A stretch of 64,000 bases of DNA, from contig CAJOFR010000010.1 in the NCBI GenBank assembly GCA_905234195.1, positions 1 to 64,000 of the forward strand, in the 5' to 3' direction. The notes below the pieces were generated by a model. The model was given only the letters and a program-made list of their open reading frames with translations, was not told the DNA's origin and did not search any database. How positions within the stretch are numbered: the first letter of the stretch is position 1; each line of letters opens with the position of its first letter. The position numbers and the translations under genes were made by a program. Of this stretch, positions 1 to 8,735 are shown piece after piece. The DNA comes from an uncultured Selenomonadaceae bacterium. GTDB taxonomy: Bacteria; Bacillota; Negativicutes; Selenomonadales; Selenomonadaceae.

Positions 1-195
1 AAATAAGTGTGCTGCAAATAAGGAAGAAAGGCAGGAAATAAAGTAGAAAAAGTAAGCTGAAGCCGAAAGGTAACAGTGTAGAGGCAACTTGGCATTGCCT
101 TTGAGAATAAGGGCGCACGTCAGCGAATAAGGACTGACCTCTACAGAGTTCAAACTTCTCAAGAATCCCCCGCCCTTAGGCGTGGGGAGTGTCAA
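1..195 (+). mobile_element. Right end of an IS200/IS605-family element with omega-RNA-like region
   Basis: The stretch ends in a G/C hairpin (CCCCCGCCC...GGCGTGGGG) followed by GTGTCAA, the layout of IS200/IS605 right ends whose cleavage site is TCAA. The same end occurs at 37361-37397. Upstream, TGTAGAGG (77-84) can pair with CCTCTACA (138-145) around two smaller hairpins, which resembles the omega-RNA that overlaps the 3' end of tnpB genes. A tnpB reading frame is not visible; bases 1-50 carry only short open stretches, so the gene would lie outside the window or be degraded. The element ends 18 bp before the flgK start codon, so a guide read from its right flank would cover the flgK ribosome-binding site. 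Confidence 0.65.
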
Positions 196-212
196 TCAAG
201 GAGGATGAAAAA

Positions 213-1880
213 ATGTCAACGTTTACCGGACTCAACACGATGGTTAAGGGCGTTTACTCGAACCAGCTCGCGTTGAATACAGTCGGGCATAATATAGTTA
301 ACGCCGATACGCCGGGTTATTCTCGTCAAGCGGTGAATCCTGTCGCCTCTAAGCCGGAATATCGCGGCAGTATGTATGGAAATGTTGCGGTGGGCATGGG
401 CGTCGAAACAGAATCAATCACGCGCTCCCGCGATACTTATGCCGACGTTCAATATCGCAACGAGTCTTCAAATCAAAGCTATTACGAGGCAACCGCCACG
501 AACTTTGATAAACTTGAATCAATTTTCAATGACTCAAATGACAGCGGTATAGAGGCGTCGTTGAAGGAATTTTATAAATCGTGGGTGGATTTATCTACGG
601 ATGCATCCGCGTCCGCCAGTCGTGTTTCCGTTATCGACAAGGGAAAAACTTTTAGCGATACCATCCAAACCGCGACGAAGGGACTGCAGGAACATATCCG
701 AGATATTTACGCCGACATAAGCCTTTACGTCGACAAGGTTAATTCCATTCTCGACGACATAGTCGGGCTGAACAAAAATATTATCGCTGACGAAGCAAGC
801 GGGGCTATGGCGAACGACCTGCGCGACCAACGAGATCTTTTGACGGACGAGCTGTCCCAGTACATAAATATCACCGTGCACGAAAACAGCGTCGGCTCCT
901 ATCAGATAAGCAGCGGCGGCACTTCCCTCGTCTCCGGCGCGGACAGGCTCCACTTGCAAATGTCGGATCCCGTCCAAAGTAATTTCTACGGGATAAACTA
1001 CGGCTTGGTTGATTACACGATAAATATCAGAGAGAGTGCGACGCTTTTCCAGCCGCAAAACGGAAAGATAGCCGCCAGTTTCGACGCGATTGCAAAATCT
1101 AAATCTTATATCGACGATATGGCAAACATGGCGGCGTTCATGCTGACAACTTTAAATGATCAGCACGCGCAGGGCTATGACTTGAACGGCGACAGGGGAA
1201 TAAATTTCTACGGCATAACCGGCTACACCTACGAATACGCCTACGACGATTACGATCACTTCGATTACGTCAAGATAAAAGACGAAAACGGAAATTATCT
1301 CATGGACGACGACGGCAATATTCAAAAGTTAGCCGGCGTTGACGTTATCGAGCGTCTGAAAGTTAATGAGCAGTTCGACGAAACCGGCGGCTATAAATTT
1401 TTGGCGGCGGCAACTGCTGTCGAAGATTTTGTCGACTCTGACGGCAACGTTGCTGAAATTGAGTGGGGCAACCGCACGGCGGACGGCACCAACTCGGTTT
1501 ATATCAGCGAACTTTTCAACATGTCCTACGACAACATAGTCACGGCGGGCAGAGCGAACGCCGTAGTTATCAAAAAATATTCGGACACCTTCAGCACGAT
1601 TAATTCTCTCGGCGGGCGCAGTATTAACGATTATTATAAAACTTCCATGACTCAGCTCGGCGTAGAGGCGAAGGCTATGGATACAAAAATCGCGTCACAG
1701 GAACTTATCATGGATCAAATTCAGTCTTGGCGTGATTCAACCAGCGGCGTCGATTGGAACGAGGAACTTGCCAACATGATTAAATATCAGAAAGGCTATT
1801 CCGCTTGTTCACGTTGCCTGAACGCAATGGACGAATGTTTAGAAAAACTTGTAAATAGTACCGGCGTTGTCGGGAGGTGA
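213..1880 (+). CDS. flgK: Flagellar hook-associated protein 1 FlgK
   Basis: FlgK forms the first ring of the hook-filament junction. The protein (about 555 aa) has the conserved N-terminal axial segment (TGLNTMVKGVYSNQLALNTV, then NIVNADTPGYSRQ) and the C-terminal D0 helix (LANMIKYQKGYSA). The ORF track begins at GTG 189, but AAGGAGG at 198-204 lies 8 bp before ATG 213, so 213 is preferred; the track start falls inside the IS605 right end. The C-terminal helix has three cysteines (SACSRCLNAMDECL), unusual for an axial protein. It is followed by flgL with 5 bp spacing. Its normal upstream neighbours are separated from it by the IS element. Confidence 0.95.
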   Translation: MSTFTGLNTMVKGVYSNQLALNTVGHNIVNADTPGYSRQAVNPVASKPEYRGSMYGNVAVGMGVETESITRSRDTYADVQYRNESSNQSYYEATATNFDKLESIFNDSNDSGIEASLKEFYKSWVDLSTDASASASRVSVIDKGKTFSDTIQTATKGLQEHIRDIYADISLYVDKVNSILDDIVGLNKNIIADEASGAMANDLRDQRDLLTDELSQYINITVHENSVGSYQISSGGTSLVSGADRLHLQMSDPVQSNFYGINYGLVDYTINIRESATLFQPQNGKIAASFDAIAKSKSYIDDMANMAAFMLTTLNDQHAQGYDLNGDRGINFYGITGYTYEYAYDDYDHFDYVKIKDENGNYLMDDDGNIQKLAGVDVIERLKVNEQFDETGGYKFLAAATAVEDFVDSDGNVAEIEWGNRTADGTNSVYISELFNMSYDNIVTAGRANAVVIKKYSDTFSTINSLGGRSINDYYKTSMTQLGVEAKAMDTKIASQELIMDQIQSWRDSTSGVDWNEELANMIKYQKGYSACSRCLNAMDECLEKLVNSTGVVGR

Positions 1881-1885
1881 TTAAT

Positions 1886-3829
1886 ATGGCTGTTCGTATG
1901 AGTAGCATTCAGTTTATGGCGAATTATCAGCGTTCCTTGAACAGGGCTTATCAAAAACAGCAGACTCTTTTTGAGCAGGCGGACGGCTCTTCGATTCACA
2001 GGGCAAGTGATGATCCCGTTGCCTACTCTAAGTTTATGCGCTATCAGTTTTCGGAAAATGAAAACGACCAGTATCAGAAAAATGTCGACACCGCAGTTTC
2101 TTGGATGAAATCTTCGGACGGAATTATCAGCAATATGTCGGACAACATGAAAACTTTTGTCACGAAGACCGTCGCGGCGGCGAACACATATAATTCTGAT
2201 TCGGATTTTCAGTCAATCGGCAAGGAAATGATGTCGATTATCCAAGAGGTTGTTTCCAACGGCAACGCGCAGCAAGGGGATCGTTATCTTTTTGCCGGGC
2301 AAAAGGACACGACGCAACCTTTTCTTTTGTCGACGGAAGAGCACGAGCGCGGGCTGGCGAAGACTCTCGACGCAAAACAGGCTGCCTTTTTCAAGGACGC
2401 AAAGGGCGACGTCAACGCGACATTGTATCAGATGCTCACACTTGAGGATACCGACGGCAACACTTATTATCTCGATACACAGAGCGGTTACATTTACGAC
2501 AAGGCGTTCGTCGACGAGGGCTACAAGGAATTAATCGCGGACGGCTACACGAGCATTACCGACGTCGACAGATCCGCGACTGATACGACCATTGCCGAGA
2601 CGAAAGCTATAGGAGAAGTCGGCATGACTGTCGACGCGGCGTGGGAGGTTGTCAATGAAGAGCTTGCGAACGGCGGCGAAAATCTCAAGGCGATTATCAG
2701 CGGCACGGCTTCCGCAGATGAGTTTAGGGGGCTGTACGACGCGTTGAGTGTCATTGCCAGCAGAGACGCCGATACTATTGCCGAAAATATTATCACTGCG
2801 GAAGAAAGTTTGAAGACCATTTGGAGCGGCGTGGGTGTAACTAACGACTCCCAAGATGTCACGTGGCAATATTACACGAACGGAGATACTTTAGAGACGC
2901 GCACGGTTACGGCGGCTAAATGGACGGGCGGAATTGCACAGGCGACTTTGCTCAAAGACGTTGAAGATGCTTTTGATATTTTTGTCAGCGACCCTTCCGT
3001 TTCAAAAAGCGACCTTGACGGTAATATTTCCACGACTATTTTAGGCAGTGCTACTAATCTCCCATTGGACGACAGCGGGCTCAGCGATTTAATCGGCGCG
3101 AAACTTGTCGGTCTTGCCGCCGAGTCTTGCAAGGAGTACGACGCCTTTCAGGTTAAATATGCGTTCACGAATCAGGGGATTATCCGCACCGGCTCGAATG
3201 CCCTTGCGGCGGACGAAATTGGGAGCACGGGCACTTTCAGCTACACTTTGAATAGCGACGGCAATTACGACTTGTCCGGCTTGAAGGTGACTTTAAAAGA
3301 CGGTAGCGGCGACACTTTTAAGTTCACGACGGTAAGTCAGCAGATTGTTACCTACAGCGGCGACGACAATCATATTTCGATGGTCAAGCTTAACGGTGCG
3401 ACTGACAGGAACAGCGATATTGTTAATCTCACCGGGCAAGATATGTACGGCTGTGATATTTTTGACGACGAAAATTCCGGCAACGATAAATCCGGCGCGG
3501 CAATGGTAAATAATATGCTCACGGTCTACACGAAAGTCAACGCCTGCGACGAACATTGGCTTAGTTCCGACGGCGTAACTCTTTCTAATGTTGCCAACTC
3601 TACCTTGACGGTTTCGCAGACGACGCTCGGCTCGCGCCTCCAGCTCTACACGAACGTTGCTGATATGCTCGATAATCAAAGCACGGTTATCACGGAGGAT
3701 ATTACGAATGTCAGCGGCACCGACGTTGCACAGCTGGCGACGAAACTCATGGAGCTGACGACGCTTTACAATATGTCCCTTGCTCTCGGCGGAAGAGTTT
3801 TGCCGCAGTCTCTTGCCGATTACATTTGA
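1886..3829 (+). CDS. flgL: Flagellar hook-associated protein 3 FlgL, enlarged
   Basis: FlgL is the second junction protein, linking FlgK to the filament. The N-terminus (RMSSIQFMANYQRSLNRAY, then a SSIHRASDDPVAYSK segment) is the flagellin-like D0/D1 region, and the C-terminus (TKLMELTTLYNMSLALGGRV) is the matching helix. ATG 1886 is chosen because GGGAGGTGA overlapping the flgK stop is a good ribosome-binding site; the track's GTG 1877 overlaps that site. At about 647 aa it is roughly twice the usual length near 300 aa. The extra sequence is in the middle, rich in Thr, Asp and Gly, and probably forms surface-exposed domains. Confidence 0.93.
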   Translation: MAVRMSSIQFMANYQRSLNRAYQKQQTLFEQADGSSIHRASDDPVAYSKFMRYQFSENENDQYQKNVDTAVSWMKSSDGIISNMSDNMKTFVTKTVAAANTYNSDSDFQSIGKEMMSIIQEVVSNGNAQQGDRYLFAGQKDTTQPFLLSTEEHERGLAKTLDAKQAAFFKDAKGDVNATLYQMLTLEDTDGNTYYLDTQSGYIYDKAFVDEGYKELIADGYTSITDVDRSATDTTIAETKAIGEVGMTVDAAWEVVNEELANGGENLKAIISGTASADEFRGLYDALSVIASRDADTIAENIITAEESLKTIWSGVGVTNDSQDVTWQYYTNGDTLETRTVTAAKWTGGIAQATLLKDVEDAFDIFVSDPSVSKSDLDGNISTTILGSATNLPLDDSGLSDLIGAKLVGLAAESCKEYDAFQVKYAFTNQGIIRTGSNALAADEIGSTGTFSYTLNSDGNYDLSGLKVTLKDGSGDTFKFTTVSQQIVTYSGDDNHISMVKLNGATDRNSDIVNLTGQDMYGCDIFDDENSGNDKSGAAMVNNMLTVYTKVNACDEHWLSSDGVTLSNVANSTLTVSQTTLGSRLQLYTNVADMLDNQSTVITEDITNVSGTDVAQLATKLMELTTLYNMSLALGGRVLPQSLADYI

Positions 3830-3855
3830 TTTTCTCTAACTTGCAGGCTAAAAAT

Positions 3856-3903
3856 AAAGACGCCGGTGACGATTTATCGCCGACGTCTATTGGCGTCTTT
3901 ATG
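3856..3903 (+). terminator. Possible terminator or hairpin after flgL
   Basis: AAAGACGCC (3856-3864) pairs with GGCGTCTTT (3892-3900) and encloses a second small hairpin (GGTGA/TCGCC). The T-run is short and interrupted, so this may only attenuate transcription into the DUF6470 gene. Confidence 0.35.
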
Positions 3904-3971
3904 GCAATTTAAATTTTCTGTCAAAATTTTTTAATCGGCAGGATTTTTTAGGAAGGGAGGGGAATTAGGCA

Positions 3972-4550
3972 ATGCTAAGGTTAAACATAAGGCATCAACT
4001 GCCACAGACGGCGATTAGGCAGCAGCGGAGTCACTTGGATGAGGCCGCCGTTGTTCCTGCGGAGATTCACACAGGAACGCGGCAAGCTCGTTCAAATAAA
4101 ACCGTGACACAACCGACGATTCAAATCGACAGCTATCAGAGCCGGCGGGCTTACGGCGCAAGGACTATGGAAGATTTTAACCGCGAACGTGCGCAACGTG
4201 GTTTGTCGGACGTCCAGGCGGGCACTTCCGGCCGAACGCAAACGGCGTGGTCGCGTGCTGAAAACGGAGCAAAGCGCGGCGGCGATATTGCCCAACAGAT
4301 TTATAACGAGATGATGAGCAAATATTCTGCGCGTACTCTTGTCGGTTTTGATTTAATGCCGGGTCCGACGATTAGCGTGACGCCTTCGCAGGTAACAGGC
4401 GATACCGACGTGGGCGATGTCACTGCGGATATTAACACTACTGCCGGTGCAAGGATAAGTTATACCACGGGCAGTGCCGAAACTTATATTCAGAACGAAG
4501 GTTTTATCAGACGTTGGGTATCAGAGGATAAGTATGACATTTACGCTTAA
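3972..4550 (+). CDS. DUF6470 (YviE-like) flagellar-cluster protein
   Basis: This 192-aa protein sits between flgL and fliW, the position of yviE in Bacillus subtilis. The N-terminus (LRLNIRHQLPQTAI) and a following low-complexity, Gln/Arg-rich section fit the DUF6470 family, whose function is not established. There is no signal peptide or membrane segment. The start ATG 3972 follows GGAAGGGAGGGG. The C-terminal half is Thr/Gly-rich and ends in EGFIRRWVSEDKYDIYA. The assignment rests mainly on position and N-terminal resemblance. Confidence 0.7.
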   Translation: MLRLNIRHQLPQTAIRQQRSHLDEAAVVPAEIHTGTRQARSNKTVTQPTIQIDSYQSRRAYGARTMEDFNRERAQRGLSDVQAGTSGRTQTAWSRAENGAKRGGDIAQQIYNEMMSKYSARTLVGFDLMPGPTISVTPSQVTGDTDVGDVTADINTTAGARISYTTGSAETYIQNEGFIRRWVSEDKYDIYA

Positions 4551-4622
4551 AGGATTAATTTTAAAATTGACGTTGAAAAATTTTTATAATCAACAAATAT
4601 TTTATGCAATGGAGGCAGAGTT

Positions 4623-5063
4623 ATGAGAAAAGTACTTACAAGCAGGTTCGGCGAACTCGATGTTGAAGAAAAGCGCATTGTGCACTTTAAAGACGGTATC
4701 CCCGCTTTTGAAGACGAGCACGAATTTGTTATCCTTCCTTACGACGAGGAAAGCCCGTATTATTTTATGCAGTCTCTTAAAACTCCGGATTTGGCATTTC
4801 TTTTGACTGTACCCTTTCTTTTCTTTCCGGACTATAGTTTTGAAATTGACGACGATACTCTTGCCGAATTGGAAGTTACAGACCAGGAGAAACTTACTTA
4901 TTATGCGCTGATTACCATTCCGAATTACAGCGTGCGCTACATGACTGCTAATCTTCTCGCGCCGGTTATCCTCAACACCGAAAACATGAAGGCGAAACAA
5001 CTCGTATTGGAAAAGACAAATTACACTACGAAAGAACGTCTCTTCCCCGAACCTAAAAAATAA
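4623..5063 (+). CDS. fliW: Flagellar assembly factor FliW
   Basis: FliW binds flagellin and antagonises CsrA, coupling flagellin export to flagellin translation. The 146-aa protein has the family opening (SRFGELDVEEKRIVHFKDGI) and the usual length. A GGAGG site lies 7 bp before ATG 4623. It is followed by csrA after 15 bp, the conserved Firmicute arrangement, so the two are probably co-transcribed. No flagellin gene is seen nearby, so the CsrA target would be elsewhere. Confidence 0.95.
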   Translation: MRKVLTSRFGELDVEEKRIVHFKDGIPAFEDEHEFVILPYDEESPYYFMQSLKTPDLAFLLTVPFLFFPDYSFEIDDDTLAELEVTDQEKLTYYALITIPNYSVRYMTANLLAPVILNTENMKAKQLVLEKTNYTTKERLFPEPKK

Positions 5064-5078
5064 AAGGAGGTCAGATAA

Positions 5079-5303
5079 ATGCTTGTTTTGACGAGAAAGC
5101 CGCGCCAACAGATAATGATTGGTGACCATATCGTCATAAATGTCGTGGAAGTTCAGGGAGAGAACGTGCGCATTGCAATAGACGCGCCAAGAGACATAAA
5201 AATTTATCGCGGTGAAATTTACCGCGCAATACAGGAAGAAAATCAGAAGGCGGCGGCGCAGTTGGGTGACGTTGACCTGCACGGTGCCCTGCCTCTGAAA
5301 TAA
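5079..5303 (+). CDS. csrA: Carbon storage regulator CsrA
   Basis: CsrA is a small dimeric RNA-binding protein that blocks translation by binding GGA motifs near ribosome-binding sites; in this context it is expected to act on flagellin mRNA. The 74-aa protein begins MLVLTRKPRQQIMIGD and contains the core VRIAIDAPRDIKIYRGEIY. An AAAGGAGG site precedes ATG 5079. The position after fliW indicates the FliW-CsrA partner switch. Confidence 0.96.
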   Translation: MLVLTRKPRQQIMIGDHIVINVVEVQGENVRIAIDAPRDIKIYRGEIYRAIQEENQKAAAQLGDVDLHGALPLK

Positions 5304-5386
5304 AAACGCCATGGCAGAAGCGGCGACATTAGTTCGATGTTGCAAACCGCAGAATTCGAGTGGCAAATTTAAGGAGGATGGAAAAA

Positions 5387-5866
5387 ATGGTAGGGAAGCT
5401 ACAGGATGTCGTTTCGGCAGCCGTCGTAGTCGGCGCAGCTGAAAAAGTCAACATGAACGTCGACCGCAACAAAGGCGGTGCCCTCAGCAGCTTGGATACT
5501 CCGGCTGCAACTGTCGAAACTTCTCAACGCCCTTTTATTATTGATACTAAGGGCATGAAGACAGATGACGGCAAAGACGCGACTCAAAAGCAGGAAGAAA
5601 AAGAATTTCAGCTTGAGCCCGGCTCCGTCGATGAGGAAACGGTTAATAATATTACCGAAGAGCTTAACGAGCTTATGAGCAAGATTAACTGCAACCTCAG
5701 TTTCAATTATCACAAGGAAGTAAATGTTATGTCGATAAGGATGATTGACAAGGAGACAAACGAAGTTATCAAGGAACTGCCGCCGGAAGAAATGATAACG
5801 AACATGATGAAATCTAAAATCTGGCTCGGCGCGGTTATCGGTTCGTTTGTGGACAAGTCCGCTTAA
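5387..5866 (+). CDS. flaG: FlaG family protein
   Basis: FlaG proteins are small and affect filament length. The N-terminal half is variable and charged. The C-terminal half carries the family core: NLSFNYHKEVNVMSIRMIDK followed by an IKELPPEEMI stretch. The track starts at GTG 5360, but AAGGAGG at 5371-5377 is inside that extension and lies 9 bp before ATG 5387, so 5387 is preferred (159 aa). A clear terminator follows, closing the transcript before fliD. Confidence 0.85.
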   Translation: MVGKLQDVVSAAVVVGAAEKVNMNVDRNKGGALSSLDTPAATVETSQRPFIIDTKGMKTDDGKDATQKQEEKEFQLEPGSVDEETVNNITEELNELMSKINCNLSFNYHKEVNVMSIRMIDKETNEVIKELPPEEMITNMMKSKIWLGAVIGSFVDKSA

Positions 5867-5875
5867 GATTTTGTA

Positions 5876-5914
5876 GAGCGTCAAGCAAAAACTTCGGGCT
5901 TGACGCTCATTTTT
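5876..5914 (+). terminator. Rho-independent terminator after flaG
   Basis: GAGCGTCAAGC (5876-5886) pairs with GCTTGACGCTC (5898-5908) around an 11-nt loop, followed by ATTTTT. This is a standard intrinsic terminator. Confidence 0.85.
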
Positions 5915-5970
5915 AAAATCCGAAGGACTTCGGAAAAATTTTGCGCACCATTCACAGGGAGGGGAAAAAA

Positions 5971-7704
5971 ATGGGCGTTAATGGAATTTATGGCTTGTCG
6001 GGTTCCGGTCTTGATATTGAATCTATGGTCAAGGTTGGCATGATGGGCAAACAAAGTCAGTATGACAAAATGCAACAGAAGTACACTCAAAACGAGTGGA
6101 AAAAGACTGAATATCTTAGTACTTACGGGACGATTCAAACTTTCAACAACTCCACCCTTTCGCAGTACAAGATGTCCAACACAATGAACGCGCGTTCGGC
6201 AGACAGTAGCAACGAATCCGCCGTTAAAACTTCGGCTAATGCCACCGCCGCGAACATGACGCATTATGTTGAAGTGGGCAGGTTGGCTTCGGCGGCGTAT
6301 CTTATCGGAAATGCTGAAGGCGGCATCAAAAGTCACAACGCGGGTGATAAAACCAGTATAAATCTCCAGGACGCGCTGTTTAAAAGTTTGGAGGAAAGTA
6401 GCAATACCTACACGGACACAGACGGCAGCTATCTGAAGTACACCTACGCGGACGGAAGTACAGCCGACGTCAAGGCTACAGACGTTGCTTTTTCGTTCAG
6501 CTTGAGCGACGGCACCAAAGGCGAGGAAATTCAAGGCACAAATGAAAATGTCGTCACGATTTCCGTGACGTATCAGCAATTGGCTGACGGCTACAGCTTT
6601 AACGATTTGGCGTCGGCGATTAACGGCGCGAATACAAACGTCCGCGCGAGCTATGATTCAGTTCAGGATCAGTTCACGATTTACAACAAGGAGAGCGGCG
6701 CGGATAACGAAGTTAGCTTGACTATGGCGACCGGCACTGCGGGAACCAACGCGGCGAATTTCTTCGACAAACTTGCGCTGAAGTCTTCGGCTAACGGCGA
6801 ACTTTCTGCAACCGCGCTTGACTTCACTGCGGGCGATATGATTACGCAGGCGGGCGAAAATGCTATCGCGAAAATTGACGGCGTGGACTACACCAATCTT
6901 TCTTCCAACAAGACGACAGTCAACGGCGTTATCTACGAGTTCAAGGACACGACTTCCGGGCTTACCAGCGACGGCAAAGTTGATTCCGCGAACGGCACGA
7001 AAGTTACTGTCAGCGTGACGCAGGACGCCGACGCGATTGTCGACAAGGTAAAATCTTTCGTCGAAGACTACAACAAACTGCTTGCCGACCTCTACAAAAA
7101 GTACGACGAGAAACCGAACAGCAACTACAAGCCGCTCACCGAATCGCAGAAAAATGCGATGACTGAAGAACAAGTTACGAAGTGGGAAGAAAAAGCAAAG
7201 GCGGGCATGCTCTATCACGACAAAGAACTTGGCGATTTGATTACGAAAATGCGCAGTGCAGTTTCTGAAAAAGTCGAAGGGATTAGCAGCAAGTACGACA
7301 CGATTTTTGCGCTGGGGATTTCCACGACGGGCGTTAAGGGGCAACTTACCCTTGACGAAGACAAACTTCGCTCCGCGCTGGCGGAGGATCCCGACGCCGT
7401 TTATAATGTCTTCGCGAAACTGGACAAGGACGACAATTACAGCGGCAACGGTATTGCGCAACGTCTCGGCGATGTTTTCACCTCCAGCATGAAGAGGATT
7501 AAATCAGTTTCCGGCTCTGATACGGGGATAAGTGAAGACAGCGATTTAAATAATCTCCTGCGCGAATTGCAAACGAAGATGAGCAATTTCAAAAAGCTGA
7601 TGAGTTCCTTTGAGGAGCAGCTCTACAAAAAGTATGACGCTATGGAAAGTTCGTTATCCCTGCTGGGGACGCAACTCAATTACGTTACGAGTTCGTTCAG
7701 CTGA
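5971..7704 (+). CDS. fliD: Flagellar filament cap protein FliD
   Basis: FliD caps the growing filament and helps flagellin fold into place. The N-terminus (GIYGLSGSGLDIESMVKVGM) and the C-terminal coiled region ending in LGTQLNYVTSSFS are the two conserved FliD domains; the middle is variable. The track begins at TTG 5941, but AGGGAGGGG lies just before ATG 5971, which also gives the usual N-terminus, so the protein is 577 aa. fliS and a fliT-like gene follow, the usual export-chaperone neighbours. Confidence 0.93.
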   Translation: MGVNGIYGLSGSGLDIESMVKVGMMGKQSQYDKMQQKYTQNEWKKTEYLSTYGTIQTFNNSTLSQYKMSNTMNARSADSSNESAVKTSANATAANMTHYVEVGRLASAAYLIGNAEGGIKSHNAGDKTSINLQDALFKSLEESSNTYTDTDGSYLKYTYADGSTADVKATDVAFSFSLSDGTKGEEIQGTNENVVTISVTYQQLADGYSFNDLASAINGANTNVRASYDSVQDQFTIYNKESGADNEVSLTMATGTAGTNAANFFDKLALKSSANGELSATALDFTAGDMITQAGENAIAKIDGVDYTNLSSNKTTVNGVIYEFKDTTSGLTSDGKVDSANGTKVTVSVTQDADAIVDKVKSFVEDYNKLLADLYKKYDEKPNSNYKPLTESQKNAMTEEQVTKWEEKAKAGMLYHDKELGDLITKMRSAVSEKVEGISSKYDTIFALGISTTGVKGQLTLDEDKLRSALAEDPDAVYNVFAKLDKDDNYSGNGIAQRLGDVFTSSMKRIKSVSGSDTGISEDSDLNNLLRELQTKMSNFKKLMSSFEEQLYKKYDAMESSLSLLGTQLNYVTSSFS

Positions 7705-7749
7705 TAAATTTTTGACAAGAACAATTAAACGGAAAGGAATGAGACCTTT

Positions 7750-8154
7750 ATGGTGAATGCGGCGGAAGCATACAGGCGGCAACAAGTAATGAGTGCGCCG
7801 CCCGAACAGTTGACGCTAATGCTCTATAACGGCTGTTTGAAATTTATAGACGAGGGCATAGGCGCGGTCAAGGACAAAAAATATGAGGACGCTAATGTCT
7901 CGTTGCAGAAAGCCCAGCGAATAATTTCGGAATTTCGCTTGACTTTGAACATGGAATACGAAATTTCGCATCAGTTGCTTCCGTTGTACAACTACATCTA
8001 TGACAAGCTCGTCGAAGGCAACATAAGGAGCGACGTTTCAAAATTGGACGAGGCAAAGGGAATTGTAACCGAACTGCGCGACGCGTGGGTCGGCGCGATG
8101 AAGAAGGCGAGAGAGGAAAAAGGTCAAGGCAAGGGCGGGAAAGGTTATGCTTAA
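7750..8154 (+). CDS. fliS: Flagellar export chaperone FliS
   Basis: FliS binds the C-terminus of unexported flagellin. The 134-aa protein has the signature AYRRQQVMSAPPEQLTLMLY and NGCLKFIDEG, then the helical bundle typical of the family. The C-terminus is Lys/Gly-rich. The end overlaps the next gene by 8 bp, indicating translational coupling. Confidence 0.94.
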   Translation: MVNAAEAYRRQQVMSAPPEQLTLMLYNGCLKFIDEGIGAVKDKKYEDANVSLQKAQRIISEFRLTLNMEYEISHQLLPLYNYIYDKLVEGNIRSDVSKLDEAKGIVTELRDAWVGAMKKAREEKGQGKGGKGYA

Positions 8155-8524
8155 TCAAACTGAAAAACAAAGCCTGTCGCCGGAAGAAATAATCGCTAGG
8201 GCGCGAAAACTTTGGCTGACTTATTTGACGGTGACGCAAGAACTTTTGAAGTTCATTAACAAGCAGGAAATTGATACGTTCCTGTCGCTGGTGCCGCAAC
8301 GTTCCGAGTTAATTTTAAAGCTGGAAGAATTGCCGTCGCATGACTATCGCAAAATGGATGAGTTTAAGGCGATTGCCGAAAAGATAAAGCCAATGGACCG
8401 CGAAATTATGTACAAGGCGCGGGCGTGGCTGAATAAGTCGCGGCGGCAAAACAGCGTTGTAAGGTCGTACGATTTGGGCGGCGCGATGATGAATCGGAGC
8501 GTTGCTTTTAACCGAACATATTGA
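8147..8524 (+). CDS. FliT-like flagellar protein
   Basis: The 125-aa product is predicted to be all-helical and overlaps fliS by 8 bp. FliT-type chaperones for FliD commonly occupy this position and are poorly conserved. Visible features are a TQELLKFINKQEIDTFLSLV helix and a basic C-terminus. Assignment is by position, size and helical character; direct motif support is weak. Confidence 0.55.
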   Translation: MLNQTEKQSLSPEEIIARARKLWLTYLTVTQELLKFINKQEIDTFLSLVPQRSELILKLEELPSHDYRKMDEFKAIAEKIKPMDREIMYKARAWLNKSRRQNSVVRSYDLGGAMMNRSVAFNRTY

Positions 8525-8572
8525 AAAATTTTTCGCTGGTTTGTAATATCTTTCTTTAAATTTAATTTTGCT

Positions 8573-8652
8573 CTTCTTTTCTTTTGGCGCAAAAGAAAAG
8601 AAGCAAAAGAAAACTGCCCGCAGAGGTCGCATCACGCGACCAAATGCGGGCG
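8573..8652. repeat. Perfect 14-bp palindrome followed by a GC-rich double hairpin
   Basis: CTTCTTTTCTTTTG (8573-8586) and its exact complement (8590-8603) flank GCG. About 10 bp further, GCCCGCA and GGTCGC arms pair with GCGACC and TGCGGGC to form a two-part hairpin ending near 8652. No T-run follows either hairpin, so a simple terminator is unlikely. It lies at the junction between the flagellar genes and the decarboxylase and may be a dispersed repeat or structured leader. Confidence 0.6.
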
Positions 8653-8671
8653 GCCGCCCATCCTTGGGCTT

Positions 8672-8719
8672 TTACAGGAAAAATTATTTACAGGAAAAAT
8701 TATTTACAGGAAAAATTTT
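8672..8719. repeat. Three tandem copies of a 16-bp unit upstream of the decarboxylase
   Basis: The unit TTACAGGAAAAATTAT occurs at 8672, 8688 and 8704, with two changes in the last copy. The array ends 16 bp before the proposed TTG start of the decarboxylase, just upstream of its ribosome-binding site, so copy-number change would alter leader length. Three copies of one short unit without spacers do not form a CRISPR array. Confidence 0.8.
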
Positions 8720-8735
8720 TTTGGAGGGAATTTTT

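Noticed and set aside
591-1058. Minus-strand ORF of 155 aa inside flgK
   Set aside because: It is the antisense shadow of a clear flgK frame, with no ribosome-binding site or recognisable motif.
4562-4590. TTGACG...TATAAT as a fliW promoter
   Set aside because: The spacing is only 12 bp, too short for sigma-70, and no sigma-28 match was seen.
8672-8719. Short direct repeats as a CRISPR array
   Set aside because: There are only three contiguous 16-bp units with no spacers and no cas genes.
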